Source of the DNA: RGIG3102 sp964649845
GTDB lineage: Bacteria; Bacillota; Clostridia; Oscillospirales; Ruminococcaceae
Length of the DNA: 55,173 bases
Direction of reading: 5' to 3'
Assembly: GCA_964649845.1 (NCBI GenBank)
Contig: CAZYSS010000003.1
Coordinates: forward strand, 1 to 55,173
The position numbers and the translations under genes are program-made. Each line of letters begins with the position of its first letter. The stretch's first letter is position 1. The notes under the pieces were generated by a model. The model made no database searches. It was not told the DNA's origin and saw only the letters and a program-made list of their open reading frames with translations. Positions 34,430 through 42,530 of the stretch are shown in pieces.

Positions 34430-35182
34430 TCAACCAAATCTCCCTGTAATATAATCTTCACAGCGTTTGTCCTGTGGTTCAGAGAAAAGCTGCTGTGTAG
34501 GGGCTTTTTCCACCATTTCGCCCAACAGAAAAAATGCTGTTTCATCGCTGGCGCGCAATGCCTGCTGCATATTGTGGGTAACAATAATTATTGTATAATC
34601 CTTTTTCAGTTCCATAATCAGGTCTTCCACCTTGGCAGTGGAAATAGGGTCCAGTGCAGAAGTAGGCTCATCCATCAGCAGCACCTGTGGCTTTACAGCC
34701 AGAGCACGGGCTATGCACAATCTCTGCTGCTGACCGCCGGACAGACCCAGTGCGGATTTTTGGAGACGGTCTTTTACTTCGTCCCATATGGCGGCATCAC
34801 GCAGGGATTTTTCCACTATTTCATCCAGCTGACTTTTCTTTGTAATTCCGTGTGTACGCGGGCCGTAGGCAATATTGTTGTACACAGACATAGGGAAAGG
34901 ATTAGGCTTCTGGAACACCATGCCCACATTCTTGCGCAGTATATTCACATCCACATCCGTTGTATATATGTTTTTACCATCCATCAGCACATCGCCTGTT
35001 ATACGGCAGCCCGGAACAAGGTCATTCATCCTGTTCATACAGCGCAGGAAGGTGCTTTTACCGCAACCTGACGGACCTATAAAAGCTGTGACTGTATTGG
35101 CAGCAATCTTCATATCAATGCCTTTCAAAGCGTGAAAATCCCCATAATACAAATCGAGATTATTTATTTCAAATTTGCTCAT
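34430..35182 (-). CDS. pstB: Phosphate ABC transporter ATP-binding protein
   Basis: 250 residues using the second in-frame ATG (35182), which sits 8 bases from AGAGG; the ATG at 35188 is only two bases from it. Walker A GPSGCGKST, Q-loop VFQKPNPFPMSVYNNIAYG, signature LSGGQQQR, Walker B VLLMDEPTSALD, switch His in VTHNMQQA. The QKPNPFP stretch is specific to PstB. Supplies ATP hydrolysis to PstCA. Confidence 0.96.
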   Translation of the reverse strand: MSKFEINNLDLYYGDFHALKGIDMKIAANTVTAFIGPSGCGKSTFLRCMNRMNDLVPGCRITGDVLMDGKNIYTTDVDVNILRKNVGMVFQKPNPFPMSVYNNIAYGPRTHGITKKSQLDEIVEKSLRDAAIWDEVKDRLQKSALGLSGGQQQRLCIARALAVKPQVLLMDEPTSALDPISTAKVEDLIMELKKDYTIIIVTHNMQQALRASDETAFFLLGEMVEKAPTQQLFSEPQDKRCEDYITGRFG

Positions 35183-35187
35183 ATGCA

Positions 35188-36042
35188 TTACCTCTTCTGT
35201 ATTTGCTTTGCAATCATACCACTGACGCTATTGATGGCCAGTACTATAAAAATTAACACAACTGCTGTAGCATAGGCTTGGTTGATGTGCAGGCCCTCAC
35301 CGGAAAGCACCCACATATGCAGTGCCAGTGTTCTGCCGGAAGAAAATACACTGTCCGGGATTTTTGCCATTGTGCCCAATGTGTAGATAAGGGCAGCAGT
35401 TTCCCCTACAATACGGCCCACACCCAGAATAACGCCTGCCATAATCCCCGGTACAGCTGACGGCAATACAACCCTGAAAACAGTTCTCAGTCTGCCTGCA
35501 CCCAGACCAAAGCTGGCCTGACGCCAGTCATCAGGCACAGATAACAGAGCTTCTTCCGTATTTCGCATAATAAGGGGCAGTATCATTATGGATATTGTCA
35601 TAACACCTGCCATAAAGGAATAGCCCCACTTCAGAGTGGTAACAAAGAATATATTGCCGAACAGGCCATATACTATAGACGGTATGCCTGACAGGGTTTC
35701 AGTAGTGAGACGGATGATATCAACTATCTTGCTACCTTTAGGCGCATATTCCACCAGATATACTGCACTGAAAATACCAAACGGCAGGCTGATGACAAGC
35801 GCCGCCGCAACCATCATCACAGTAGTTATAATGCCCGGCATCATAGATACGTTTTCGCTGGTATAATTCAGGCTGAACAGCTCCGGTGAAAGGTAAGGAA
35901 TACCTTTTGCCAATATATATACCAGCAGAAATGCCAGTATACCCACCGTGAATGCTATGCTTGCCAGCAGGCACAGACGCACTACAAGAGAAAATGGACT
36001 GCGTTTATATGTATTAAAAATCTGCCTGATTTCAATGTTCAT
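35188..36042 (-). CDS. pstA: Phosphate ABC transporter permease PstA
   Basis: 284 residues, six membrane helices. The ABC coupling loop is visible as VPDDWRQASFGLGAGRLRTVFRVVLPSAVPGIMAGVILGVGRIVGETAAL (EAA motif), with TLSGIPSIVYGLFG typical of PstA. Overlaps the pstC end by 11 bases. Forms the channel with PstC. Confidence 0.95.
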   Translation of the reverse strand: MNIEIRQIFNTYKRSPFSLVVRLCLLASIAFTVGILAFLLVYILAKGIPYLSPELFSLNYTSENVSMMPGIITTVMMVAAALVISLPFGIFSAVYLVEYAPKGSKIVDIIRLTTETLSGIPSIVYGLFGNIFFVTTLKWGYSFMAGVMTISIMILPLIMRNTEEALLSVPDDWRQASFGLGAGRLRTVFRVVLPSAVPGIMAGVILGVGRIVGETAALIYTLGTMAKIPDSVFSSGRTLALHMWVLSGEGLHINQAYATAVVLIFIVLAINSVSGMIAKQIQKR

Positions 36043-36898
36043 TATTCATTCTCCTTTTCAGCATAAACAGCAAGCCATTGATAATAAGGATAAATACAAA
36101 CAGCACAGCACCTGTGGCAATAAGTGCCGAGCGGTGCAGGGCTGCAGCTTCTGCCATTTCCAGCACAATATTGGCTGTCATGGTGCGGATACCTTTTGTT
36201 ATATCAAAGGTGATACGCGGCTGATTGCCTGCCACCATCTGCACAGCCATTGTTTCACCTATGCTGCGACCGATACCCAGCACCACACCTGCCAGCACGC
36301 CGCTTTTTGCTGCAGGCAGTACCACTTTGAACACAGCCTGTTCCTTGGTTGCGCCAAGCGCAAGCGCTCCTTCATAATAAGCCTGTGGCACCGCGCGTAT
36401 GGCAGGCTGACTTACAGAAATAATAGTAGGCAGTATCATAATACCCAGCAGTATGCTGGCAGTGAGAATGCTGTTGCCATTGCCGCCAAAGGTATTCCTG
36501 ACAAATGGAATGATAACTACCATACCGAAAAAGCCATAAATTACACTTGGTATGCCTGCCAGCAGCTGCACAGCAGGATCTATCACCCTGTGCAGCTTTT
36601 CCTGGCAGAAATAAGACAAGAACACGGCAGAAAACACTCCCACCGGTACACCTATCATAACCGCACCCAGTGTGACCAGCAGACTGCCCACAACCATTGA
36701 GCCGATACCGAATGATGGCACCGCTGCTGTTGGTTTCCAGGATGTGCCGGATACAAAATTTATAAAACCTGTTTCCTTTATAGCAGGCGCACCGCCTGCA
36801 AAGATAAATACAGCAATAAGCAGCACCGCCAGTACACTGGACAGTGCAAATGCAAAAAATATGTTTTTTGCAAGTTTTTCCTTTATTTGCCGGTTCAT
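36032..36898 (-). CDS. pstC: Phosphate ABC transporter permease PstC
   Basis: 288 residues from the ATG at 36898 (GGAGG seven bases upstream; the frame to 36919 places that site inside the gene). Six membrane helices, FVSGTSWKPTAAVPSFGIGSMVVGSLLVTLGAVMIGVPVG, LLAGIPSVIYGFFG, and EAA loop EGALALGATKEQAVFKVVLPAAKSGVLAGVVLGIGRSIGETMA. Partner of PstA. Confidence 0.95.
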   Translation of the reverse strand: MNRQIKEKLAKNIFFAFALSSVLAVLLIAVFIFAGGAPAIKETGFINFVSGTSWKPTAAVPSFGIGSMVVGSLLVTLGAVMIGVPVGVFSAVFLSYFCQEKLHRVIDPAVQLLAGIPSVIYGFFGMVVIIPFVRNTFGGNGNSILTASILLGIMILPTIISVSQPAIRAVPQAYYEGALALGATKEQAVFKVVLPAAKSGVLAGVVLGIGRSIGETMAVQMVAGNQPRITFDITKGIRTMTANIVLEMAEAAALHRSALIATGAVLFVFILIINGLLFMLKRRMNNEH

Positions 36899-36981
36899 TA
36901 AAAACCTCCATAATTTCACAAGTCAAAAGCGTGGTATTGCGCCACGCTTTCGGTTTTATATTTTATTCAGGAGAAGCTGTA

Positions 36982-37863
36982 TCAGCCTATTGATTCCCAT
37001 TCTGTCACTTCACCTGTGTAAATCTGTCTGATTTGTTCCACTGTGAGTGACTGTACAGGATTTGTTTTGTTTACAATAACTGCAATGCCATCCATTGCGA
37101 TTGTTGTACCTGTCAGGCTGCTTTCGCTGTCTTTAAGTGCACGGGAAGCCATGCCAATGTCTGATACACCGTTCATGGCATCTTTCATACCGCCTGTGGA
37201 GTCTGTGGTGTTTATTTCAATTTCAACGTCAGGATTGAGAGTTTTGTACGCTTCCATAAGTTTTTCCATCAGCGGAGATACTGATGATGAGCCGCTGATT
37301 GTGATTTTGCCACTGATACCGGTTGCTGTGTATTCAGGGGCAGCATCATCAACTGTTATATAAGAGCCGCCAACAATTTTCTGGCCCTGTTCTGACATAA
37401 TGAAGCTTATAAAATCCTTCACTTCTTCTTTCTGCTCACCGCTTGTTGCGATATTGAATGGTCTGGCTATAGAATAACTACCATCTTTAACATTGGCAGT
37501 TGCAGCAGGCACACCATCAATTGCAACAGCTTTTACAGTGTCATTCAAAGAACCCATTGAAATATAACCGATTGCTCTTTCGTCACCGGAAACATTTGTA
37601 AGAACTGCATCTGTTTTGGATGAGATAACTGCTTCAATTGTTGTATTATCCACTTTGTTGCCGTTTGCATCTTTTGCTTCCACACCTGTCAGTTCCACAA
37701 ATGCACCGCGTGTGCCGGAGCCATCTTCACGGCTGATAACCGTAATTGTACCGCTGAAAACATCCGTTCCGGCATTGGTTTCTGTTTCTGAATTTCCTCC
37801 GCAGGCTGTCAATGACATCATAAGCATAGCAGCCGCCATAACAACAGATAAAATCTTTTTCAT
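36982..37863 (-). CDS. pstS: Phosphate-binding lipoprotein PstS with circularly permuted domain order
   Basis: 293 residues from the ATG at 37863 (AGAGGAAA). Lipobox LTAC, Cys21. In ordinary PstS the order is GSSSV-type strand, TDSTGG loop, DIGMASR, DGIAVIVN, FTGE-x-x-W, then VI-REDGSGTR. Here REDGSGTR is at residues 45-52, right after the signal peptide, followed by the usual C-terminal half (AIGYISMGS, PFNIATSG, SFIMSEQGQKIV). Only then comes the normal N-terminal half: ITISGSSSVSP (~188-198), TTDSTGGM, DIGMASRAL, MDGIAVIVNKTNPV, IYTGEVTEW, with the stop three residues later. All phosphate-binding motifs are present. First gene of the pst-pho cluster. Confidence 0.9.
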   Translation of the reverse strand: MKKILSVVMAAAMLMMSLTACGGNSETETNAGTDVFSGTITVISREDGSGTRGAFVELTGVEAKDANGNKVDNTTIEAVISSKTDAVLTNVSGDERAIGYISMGSLNDTVKAVAIDGVPAATANVKDGSYSIARPFNIATSGEQKEEVKDFISFIMSEQGQKIVGGSYITVDDAAPEYTATGISGKITISGSSSVSPLMEKLMEAYKTLNPDVEIEINTTDSTGGMKDAMNGVSDIGMASRALKDSESSLTGTTIAMDGIAVIVNKTNPVQSLTVEQIRQIYTGEVTEWESIG

Positions 37864-37931
37864 TTTTGTTTTTCCTCTCTGCATTTATAATCTGTGGCCC
37901 CTTGACCACCGTAATCATTTTAAAACCTGAG

Positions 37932-37982
37932 TGTAAAATAAAAAATCTCTCATCTGTAAAATGAGAGTAAAATGGATGTGAG
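37932..37982 (-). promoter_or_regulatory. Pho box upstream of pstS
   Basis: On the minus strand CTCACA (37977-37982), TTTACT (37966-37971) and TTTACA (37955-37960), starts exactly 11 bases apart, plus a fourth TTTACA at 37932-37937. Matches the TT(A/T/C)ACA direct-repeat binding pattern of Bacillus-type PhoP. It lies 70-120 bases before pstS. Confidence 0.75.
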
Positions 37983-38002
37983 GATTTTAAAAATATTTTT
38001 AC

Positions 38003-38032
38003 AAAAAACAAAAGCGCTCTTGCGAGCGCTTT
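38003..38032 (-). terminator. Terminator of the riboswitch-controlled permease gene
   Basis: AAAGCGCTC (38011-38019), 4-base loop, GAGCGCTTT (38024-38032); T-run on the minus strand. Confidence 0.85.
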
Positions 38033-38039
38033 GACTATA

Positions 38040-39308
38040 TTATGCGTAAATCATCCAGATAAGCAGATAACCTGTAATAACGGCAACCAGTGTGAATGGT
38101 ACACCGATAGACATAAATTCCTTTGTGGAGACTTCAAAGCCTTCTTTGCGCAGGATACCGCCTGCAGCAATGTTTGCAGAAGCGCCAACAGGTGTGATAT
38201 TGCCACCCAGTGTGGCACCGCACAGCAGGCCGAAATACAGAATGATAGGATCTATCCCCAGTGTACCTGATATTACAGAAACAACAGGCAGCATTGTGGC
38301 AACGTATGGAATATTGTCTATAAATGCAGAAACCAGTACAGAAAACCACACCAGGATTGTGTAAACCAGGAACAAGTTGTCACCGCTGATAGCGATAAAC
38401 ATGTTGCTGATGTCGTTGATAAGACCAACATTTGTGATACCCTGAATGATGATAAACAGACCGGTCAGCAGAAGCAGTGTCTGGAAGTCAATGTTCAGGA
38501 TTGTTTCTTTAATCATTTCTTCATCATTGTTCAGCCAGTATTCCTGTGCCAGTGCGGCAACGCCGAACACCATGCAGATGATGCCGTTAGTTATAGCTGG
38601 TTTTTCAGGGATAAAGGATGCTGCAACCAGACAGCCAACTGTGCCCATCAGGGCATATGTGGGGAACATATTGATGATTTCTGTTACTGTGCCGCGGTCA
38701 ATTTCCCGTGTTTCCTTGCGGAAAATCCAGAACAGAACAGGCACTGTGGCAACAGCACCGGCCTGAACCACCCAGAACATACCCGGTTTGCCGTTCATAA
38801 AGAAGAAATCCAGGAAGTCCATACCTGCATAGCCGCCCAGCAGGATACTTGTGGTGTCACCTACCAGTGTGGCAGCGCCCTGCAGGTTGGAAGAAACAGC
38901 AACTGTAAGAACTGTCCGCACAGGTGAAATGTTGAATTTTTTTGCGATTGCCAGTGCGATAGGCGCTACCATAAGTACTGTGGCGACGTTGTCAATAAAC
39001 GCAGATACAAAGCCTGCAAACAGTGCCAGTGCAACAAAGATAAGTTTAACCTTTTTCAGTTTGTTTACCAGTATATCTGCAACAGCAGCAGGCATCTGGG
39101 ATTTGATACACAGGTCAACTGTAACCATTGTGCCTGCCAGCATAAGGATAACGTTCCAATCTACTGCAGAAAAAACTTCTGACGGTGCAACAACACCCAT
39201 AATGATGTAAATGCCAGCCACTGCAAGCGCAGCATACTGACGGTATTTCGGCACTGACAGCATAAGAATATATGTCAGCGCAAACAACGCGATTACTATG
39301 GTTTTCAT
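38040..39308 (-). CDS. SLC13/ArsB-like ion permease, candidate manganese exporter
   Basis: 422 residues from the ATG at 39308 (GAGAGG upstream); longer frames lie in the riboswitch. About eleven membrane helices in two inverted halves with paired signatures: SAFIDNVATVLMVAPIALAIAKK with SSNLQGAATLVGDTTSILLGG, and SAFIDNIPYVATMLPVV with GATLGGNITPVGASANI. This pattern belongs to the ion-transporter superfamily (ArsB/NhaD/SLC13). The substrate is not fixed by sequence, but a manganese-type riboswitch in the leader makes divalent-metal efflux the best guess (inference). Confidence 0.82.
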   Translation of the reverse strand: MKTIVIALFALTYILMLSVPKYRQYAALAVAGIYIIMGVVAPSEVFSAVDWNVILMLAGTMVTVDLCIKSQMPAAVADILVNKLKKVKLIFVALALFAGFVSAFIDNVATVLMVAPIALAIAKKFNISPVRTVLTVAVSSNLQGAATLVGDTTSILLGGYAGMDFLDFFFMNGKPGMFWVVQAGAVATVPVLFWIFRKETREIDRGTVTEIINMFPTYALMGTVGCLVAASFIPEKPAITNGIICMVFGVAALAQEYWLNNDEEMIKETILNIDFQTLLLLTGLFIIIQGITNVGLINDISNMFIAISGDNLFLVYTILVWFSVLVSAFIDNIPYVATMLPVVSVISGTLGIDPIILYFGLLCGATLGGNITPVGASANIAAGGILRKEGFEVSTKEFMSIGVPFTLVAVITGYLLIWMIYA

Positions 39309-39322
39309 AAAATAACCTCTCA

Positions 39323-39437
39323 TAAAAAATAAACAAGACTCTACTATAATTATAGTAAAAGTCTTGCTGTTTAAATACAGTGCGGGCTTTTGACCGTAAT
39401 GACGCACTGTATACGCATAGCGTTAGCTACTCCCTTT
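39323..39437 (-). promoter_or_regulatory. Candidate yybP-ykoY (Mn2+) riboswitch with terminator platform
   Basis: Minus-strand leader opens with GAAAGGGAGTAGC (39439-39427), has CGTCATTACGG (39403-39393) and closes with GCAAGACTTTT (39367-39357), the three landmark segments of the manganese riboswitch, with GAAAG pairing CTTTT as P1. The closing strand is also the left arm of a 14-pair terminator (39366-39352 with 39347-39334, one bulged T) followed by TTTATTTTTT. Metal binding would hold P1 and prevent termination, an ON switch. Confidence 0.72.
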
Positions 39438-39447
39438 CAGTACATTT

Positions 39448-39476
39448 ATACTAACAAAAAACTAACACAAAGTCAA
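39448..39476 (-). promoter_or_regulatory. Promoter of the riboswitch-permease transcript
   Basis: Minus strand TTGACT (39471-39476), 17 bases, TAGTAT (39448-39453); RNA start near 39441, directly at the aptamer. Confidence 0.7.
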
Positions 39477-39630
39477 TCAAATTTCATAATTCTGCAATAA
39501 TACAATATATAAAAAAGTATTAATAAAAAAATATTTAATTTAATAATGTTATTCATAATGAAAGTATTGATGTAATTATTTTTGATGTTACATATTCATC
39601 ATAAATTTTATATATGTTTAAATTGTATTT

Positions 39631-39666
39631 AAATAAAGAAAACAGCCTGTATAAAACAGGCTGTTT
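39631..39666 (-). terminator. Terminator of abgB
   Basis: AAACAGCCTGT (39640-39650), 5-base loop, ACAGGCTGTTT (39656-39666), T-rich on the minus strand. The 150 bases to its left are AT-rich with no feature seen. Confidence 0.8.
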
Positions 39667-39681
39667 GTAGATATGAAATAA

Positions 39682-41121
39682 TTAACCTTCCAGATCAGGC
39701 ATAAATGCAGGGTCTGTAGGGCAGATATAGCCGTCAGGACAGTTTTTCTTGTGTTCTGCTTTTGCCTTTTCAATGATTTCCGGATTCACGATAGCTTTCA
39801 GTGCTGTGAGAGCCAGAACTTTTGCAGCGTTTACTGTCCCTTTATGGCAGTAACTTACAGCACCCTGACCTGTCATCTGCCAGGAGTGACCAGGCGTGCC
39901 GATGGCAACTGTAGCTGCAGAAAACTGTGCTGTAGGTGCGCAGTAGCTTACATCGCCCACGTCTGTAGAGCCAGGCATTGCTTTTTCAGGCAGGTGCTTG
40001 TAAGGAGCAATAGTTTTGTCCAGATACATATTTTCATAAACAGAAACGTCAACATTGTTTTCGTTTGCAACCTGTTTTCTGGCCATTTCCAGACCAACAG
40101 CATCAAAAGTATCTGTGTATGCTTTTGCCATTGCCAGTTCTTCTTCTGTATAGTCAGGTGTGCCAACTTCACAGAAAGATTCATACATAAGCTTGCCCAG
40201 AGTTTCGTTAGGGATATAGTCTGACAGACCGTCCATATGAACGATTTCCAGTTTTGTACCTGTCATAAGGGCTGCGCCGCGGGCAATATCGTCCACTCTG
40301 TCTGTGATTTCAAAAGCAGTTTTTGCTTTTGGGGCACGCACAAAGTAATATGTGCATGCATAGTCCTGAACAACGTTAGGTGCTTTTCCGCCTGCATCCA
40401 GGTAGGAATAATGCACTCTGGCTTCAGGGATAATATGTTCACGCAGATAGTTTACACCAACGTTCATCAGTTCTGTAGCGTCAAGAGCTGAACGTCCCAG
40501 ATGTGGCACAGCCGCAGCGTGGCTTGCCACACCGTGGAATTTATATTTGATACTGATGTTCGCCAATGAACCTACACCTGTGATGGAGTTTGAATCACCC
40601 GGATGCCATGTAAGACAGATATCCATATCATCAAACAGACCATCACGTGCCATAAACACTTTGCCACTGCCGTTTTCTTCACCAGGACAGCCAAAGAAAT
40701 ATATCTGTGCATCCAGACCGTTTTCTTCGCAGTATTTTTTCAGCGCAATGGAAGCGCCAAGTGCGCCGGCACCCAGACTGTTATGTCCACAGCCATGACC
40801 TGCAAAGCCTTCCGGTCTGCCATCTGCTGGCATTTTTTCTGCCACGCCCTCTTTCTGACTCAGGGCATCCAATGCATCATATTCTGCCAGGATACCTATT
40901 TTAGGGCCTTTTGTGCCCCATTTACACACAAATGCTGTAGGGATTCCGGAAACTCCCATCTCTGTTTCAAAACCAAAATCTTCAGCAGCTTTGGTAAGTA
41001 TCCGCGCTGATTTGTATTCTTTGAACCATACTTCTGCTGCCTGCCATACCTCGTCATTGGCTTTGGCAATAACATCAGCTATTTCATCAACTGCAGCAAA
41101 AAGTTTTTTGTTGTCTATCAT
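39682..41121 (-). CDS. abgB: AbgB-type M20 amidohydrolase (p-aminobenzoyl-glutamate hydrolase subunit B-like)
   Basis: 479 residues, matching AbgB length. AEYDALDALSQKEG, GHGCGHNSLGAGALGA (metal site), FGCPGEENGSGKVFMARDGLFDDMDICLTWHPGDSN, a lid domain (GVASHAAAVPHLGRSALDATELM) and PGSTDVGDVSYCAPTAQF near the end are AbgB features. AbgAB cleaves p-aminobenzoyl-glutamate, a folate breakdown product; no abgA or abgT partner is here, so it may act as a homomeric carboxypeptidase on another N-acyl amino acid. AAGGAG precedes the start. Confidence 0.88.
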   Translation of the reverse strand: MIDNKKLFAAVDEIADVIAKANDEVWQAAEVWFKEYKSARILTKAAEDFGFETEMGVSGIPTAFVCKWGTKGPKIGILAEYDALDALSQKEGVAEKMPADGRPEGFAGHGCGHNSLGAGALGASIALKKYCEENGLDAQIYFFGCPGEENGSGKVFMARDGLFDDMDICLTWHPGDSNSITGVGSLANISIKYKFHGVASHAAAVPHLGRSALDATELMNVGVNYLREHIIPEARVHYSYLDAGGKAPNVVQDYACTYYFVRAPKAKTAFEITDRVDDIARGAALMTGTKLEIVHMDGLSDYIPNETLGKLMYESFCEVGTPDYTEEELAMAKAYTDTFDAVGLEMARKQVANENNVDVSVYENMYLDKTIAPYKHLPEKAMPGSTDVGDVSYCAPTAQFSAATVAIGTPGHSWQMTGQGAVSYCHKGTVNAAKVLALTALKAIVNPEIIEKAKAEHKKNCPDGYICPTDPAFMPDLEG

Positions 41122-41133
41122 TTTTCTTTCTCC

Positions 41134-41191
41134 TTGGATATATCCGATTTATATATATCCAAAGTATACTACTGAAATTTTGGATAATCAA
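41134..41191 (-). promoter_or_regulatory. abgB promoter with operator-like inverted repeat
   Basis: Minus strand TTGATT (41186-41191), 17 bases, TATACT (41163-41168). Immediately downstream, over the RNA start, TTGGATATAT (41134-41143) mirrors ATATATCCAA (41153-41162). Suggests a repressor site of unknown owner. Confidence 0.55.
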
Positions 41192-41245
41192 GTTTAAATA
41201 TACAATTTTATTGAATATGTATAAGTTATGATAATTTCCGGACAA

Positions 41246-41530
41246 CTATTTGTCAATGTTGCTGTATTTGTGATGCATATATTTTTTCCTGGTGGCCATT
41301 CCGCCACGGATGTGTCTTTCGTTCTTGTTTTTCTGCAATACCTGTGCCACCTGCCTGTACAGTGATATGTTTTCATATTTCAGTCTGACTGTAAGGTCTT
41401 TGTGGGCGGTGCTTTTTGAAATGCCAAAAACAGTTGCGGCCTGTCTGACGGTGGCCCCTGTTTCAGCCACATAGCGGCCTATGGCTACAGCCCTGTCACC
41501 ACCGAGGTCGATAAAAAATTTGTCCTGCAT
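41246..41530 (-). CDS. spoIIID: Sporulation transcription factor SpoIIID
   Basis: 94 residues. Recognised by DRAVAIGRYVAETGATVRQAATVFGISKSTAHKDLTVRL (helix-turn-helix, SKSTAHKD) and the basic tail RHIRGGMATRKKYMHHK. Acts in the mother cell after sigma-E, both activating and repressing genes. Its upstream region carries a sigma-E-type promoter rather than a sigma-A one. CCGGAGA precedes the ATG. This gene is the main evidence that the organism belongs to a spore-forming line. Confidence 0.95.
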   Translation of the reverse strand: MQDKFFIDLGGDRAVAIGRYVAETGATVRQAATVFGISKSTAHKDLTVRLKYENISLYRQVAQVLQKNKNERHIRGGMATRKKYMHHKYSNIDK

Positions 41531-41560
41531 ATCTGTTCTCCGGATACAATGAATTTATAC

Positions 41561-41590
41561 ATTATATGCCTATGACAGATAACAATATGC
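41561..41590 (-). promoter_or_regulatory. Sigma-E-type promoter of spoIIID
   Basis: Minus strand GCATATT (41584-41590), 15 bases, CATATAAT (41561-41568); close to the sigma-E pattern (K-M-ATATT, CATACAnT). RNA start about 25 bases before the ATG. Confidence 0.6.
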
Positions 41591-41591
41591 A

Positions 41592-41624
41592 AAAAAGACC
41601 ACGTTCCGCATACGTGGTCTTTTT
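41592..41624 (-). terminator. Terminator of the arsR-like gene
   Basis: AAAAAGACCACGT (41592-41604) pairs with ACGTGGTCTTTTT (41612-41624). It insulates spoIIID from arsR readthrough. Confidence 0.85.
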
Positions 41625-41632
41625 CCAATGGT

Positions 41633-41902
41633 TTATTTTGTCCAACCTTTGAGAATTTCACTTACTTCAAGTGCAACTTCTTCGTTTATTGTATAGTAAA
41701 CCCATCTGTAATCTTTGCGGGAATTTACAATTCCGCTGTCACAAAGAATTTTCATATGGTGAGACAGTGTAGACTGTGCCATTTTAACCTTCTGGAGAAT
41801 CTGTCCTGCGCTAAGCTCCTGTTCGCTGATAAGGTCCATAATTTCAAGTCTGTTTCTGTCACCCAATGCTTTGAAAATTCGTTCTTTTTCTATGGTTTTC
41901 AT
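41633..41902 (-). CDS. ArsR-family repressor
   Basis: 89 residues from the ATG at 41902, chosen because AGGATGG stands eight bases upstream; ATGs at 41914 and 41932 are alternatives. Winged helix-turn-helix: RIFKALGDRNRLEIMDLI, GQILQKVKMAQSTLSHHMKILCDSGIV, RKDYRWVYYTI. No Cys metal pair (ELCVCDL-type) is present, so an ArsB-type metalloid sensor is unlikely; it may sense something else. Alone, with its own promoter and palindrome, so probably autoregulated. Confidence 0.8.
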   Translation of the reverse strand: MKTIEKERIFKALGDRNRLEIMDLISEQELSAGQILQKVKMAQSTLSHHMKILCDSGIVNSRKDYRWVYYTINEEVALEVSEILKGWTK

Positions 41903-41936
41903 TTTTGTGCCCATCCTGTCTATACTTCTCATAAGC

Positions 41937-41990
41937 AATAGCTAACCAGCTATTTTACATTATGATACACTATTGTTTCAATTTTTTCAA
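41937..41990 (-). promoter_or_regulatory. Promoter and palindromic operator of the arsR-like gene
   Basis: Minus strand TTGAAA (41985-41990), 17 bases, TATCAT (41962-41967). AATAGCT-N4-AGCTATT (41937-41954) covers the RNA start, as in ArsR-family autoregulation. Confidence 0.6.
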
Positions 41991-42409
41991 GCATAAAAAT
42001 TAATTGATATGAAAAATATTTCATTTTTAATCCGTTTAATTGTTTATTTATGCATTTTATCGCATTACAAACGGATATATTTTCATCACAATATATTTAT
42101 CAAACTAAATATCCCGATGTGTCAAATATATATTTTTGTTGCTATTTAACTATTATTTTCTTTATTCAATCAACGCACCTCCAGAATTAGTTTACAAGTA
42201 AATCATTTTAATTTTAATTTTCTGCCCATTTTTCTTTATATAATAAACCTATAGGTTTATTATATAAACTTTGCAGCATTGCATAAATTGCAGTCCTGAT
42301 TATTTGATATTTGTAAAAAAAACTCTGATTTTGTCGATTTTCAAAAATCTTGTATTCTGGTATCGGATTGTATTATATTCAGAATAATGAATTTTTATTT
42401 TTTTAAGAT
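41991..42409. other. AT-rich spacer at the junction with the mobile element
   Basis: About 420 bases with no supported gene. It contains an ataaacctataggtttat palindrome (42242-42259). Otherwise only T/A-rich tracts. Confidence 0.6.
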
Positions 42410-42530
42410 TTTATATGTTTCGATTAAAGTATTATAATCAAATCAGATGACGCCGCTTGAGGCACTCGGGTTCGAGTCCGCCAACCTACATAAAATAAAA
42501 AAGAGTATCTTGCGATACTCTTTTTTATTT
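42410..42530 (+). other. tRNA-3'-end-like remnant with promoter and terminator; probable element attachment site
   Basis: TTTATA-17-TATAAT (42410-42438) is followed by ~45 bases ending in GGGTTCGAGTCCGCC (42468-42482), a T-loop-like sequence, then an intrinsic terminator (42497-42509 with 42514-42526, T-run). A complete tRNA cannot be folded: the T-stem mismatches and the 5' half is absent. The serine recombinase gene reads antisense across it. Best read as an att junction or decayed tRNA; its partner end is not in the window. Confidence 0.4.

Noticed and set aside
42443..42490. Complete tRNA gene at the element junction
   Set aside because: Only a T-loop-like 3' segment is present; the T-stem mismatches and no acceptor 5' strand or anticodon arm can be drawn.
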